Assembly (NCBI GenBank): GCA_016177905.1
Contig: JACOUK010000048.1
Span: 1 to 5,573 of the forward strand
Length of the DNA: 5,573 nt
Origin: Candidatus Spechtiibacteriota bacterium
GTDB taxonomy: Bacteria; Patescibacteriota; Minisyncoccia; Spechtbacterales; HO2-43-30
Direction of reading: 5' to 3'
The stretch's first letter is position 1; each line of letters begins with the position of its first letter. A model generated the notes under the pieces. That model was not told the DNA's origin, did no database searches, and saw only the letters and a program-made list of their open reading frames with translations. The position numbers and the translations under genes are program-made. Of the stretch, positions 5,147 through 5,573 are shown piece after piece.

Positions 5147-5573
5147 TTATTTTATTCTAAGATGTTCCTTTTTTAATACTTTCTTTCGCTGAAAATACTT
5201 CGTCAAGAGTCTGTCTTTCACAAATTTTCCCTTAAAAACAAATACATAATCGTGCAGGCCTAGATGCTCGCATAGGTAATGTATCTCCCTTTCACAATCA
5301 AACGGATATATCCAAAAACTTTTTTGAAATTGGAAAAATCCCATGCTTTTTAGACGTTCTCTAAAAGTATCTCGGCTTGTTCGGTATTTTTCAGGAATAT
5401 CAAATGCGATAATCCTCCATTTTTTATCCCACCGTTTTTGTGCGGGGATTTTGAGGGTATAAAAATTATACTGGCCAAATAATTCCTGCCCTTTGGGAGT
5501 AAGCGCGAGTTCAAACTTTTTATCGCCGATAGACTTTAGGGTAATAAATTCATTTCTTTTAAGATGGTAAATA
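5147..5573 (-). CDS. PaaX/Cas2-like regulator, C-terminal part (N-terminus outside the window)
   Basis: The frame is open from the right edge to a TAA at 5147-5149, giving 141 residues; an internal ATG at 5344 is not the start, since conserved sequence continues upstream of it. The visible N-terminal part (HLKRNEFITLKS, KKFELALTPKGQELF) looks like the wing of a winged-helix DNA-binding domain. It leads into KRWDKKWRIIAFDIPEKYR (46-64) and LKSMGFFQFQKSFWIYPF (74-91). These match the ferredoxin-like domain shared by PaaX-family repressors and Cas2, with D58 in the place of the Cas2 active-site aspartate. Such fused proteins are common in Parcubacteria and are often annotated as Cas2 or PaaX. 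No CRISPR array or other cas gene is visible. Regulation is more likely than a CRISPR role; its target is unknown. The protein ends in a basic tail. Confidence 0.8.
   Translation of the reverse strand, partial: IYHLKRNEFITLKSIGDKKFELALTPKGQELFGQYNFYTLKIPAQKRWDKKWRIIAFDIPEKYRTSRDTFRERLKSMGFFQFQKSFWIYPFDCEREIHYLCEHLGLHDYVFVFKGKFVKDRLLTKYFQRKKVLKKEHLRIK

Overview
The window looks like a piece of a Patescibacteria (Candidate Phyla Radiation) chromosome, most likely from the Parcubacteria side. This is inferred from gene content and family resemblance, not from a marker gene. It carries one tightly packed five-gene operon on the minus strand, with the ends of two neighbouring genes at the window edges. 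TGA and TAA both act as stops: three genes end in TGA inside ATGA overlaps. This argues against the code in which TGA means glycine, used by Gracilibacteria and SR1.

Layout, left to right. Positions 3-92 (+) are the last 29 codons of an unidentified, probably membrane, protein. It converges on the operon, and a hairpin at 91-120 overlaps the stop codons of both genes. The operon reads right to left from about 4960: a GT4 glycosyltransferase (3703-4950), the clamp-loader subunit delta prime, holB (2876-3706), a membrane-anchored seven-bladed beta-propeller of unknown role (1764-2879), ribosome recycling factor, frr (1207-1755), and an RseP-type site-2 protease (119-1210). Three of the four junctions are 4-base ATGA overlaps and the fourth is an 8-base gap, so translation is probably coupled along the operon.

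The intergenic region 4951-5146 is rich in signals. It has an extended -10 promoter (4960-4968) that should give an almost leaderless mRNA for the glycosyltransferase, a terminator-like hairpin with a T5 run (4978-4999), a second TATAAT (5036-5041) with operator-like repeats upstream, and a 36-bp near-perfect palindrome (5092-5127). Beyond it, 5147-5573 (-) is the C-terminal part of a PaaX/Cas2-like regulator whose N-terminus lies outside the window.

The most notable signal is inside the glycosyltransferase gene. A 73-bp, GC-rich compound palindrome (4259-4331) sits in the linker between the two Rossmann domains, adds about 40 residues, and has no stop codon in any of the six frames. It resembles the in-frame palindromic elements known from Rickettsia. 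A smaller hairpin of similar style lies in holB (2990-3004). The operon joins replication (holB), translation (frr), envelope proteolysis (rseP), surface glycan synthesis and an exported propeller. This looks like compaction of housekeeping genes, not one pathway.
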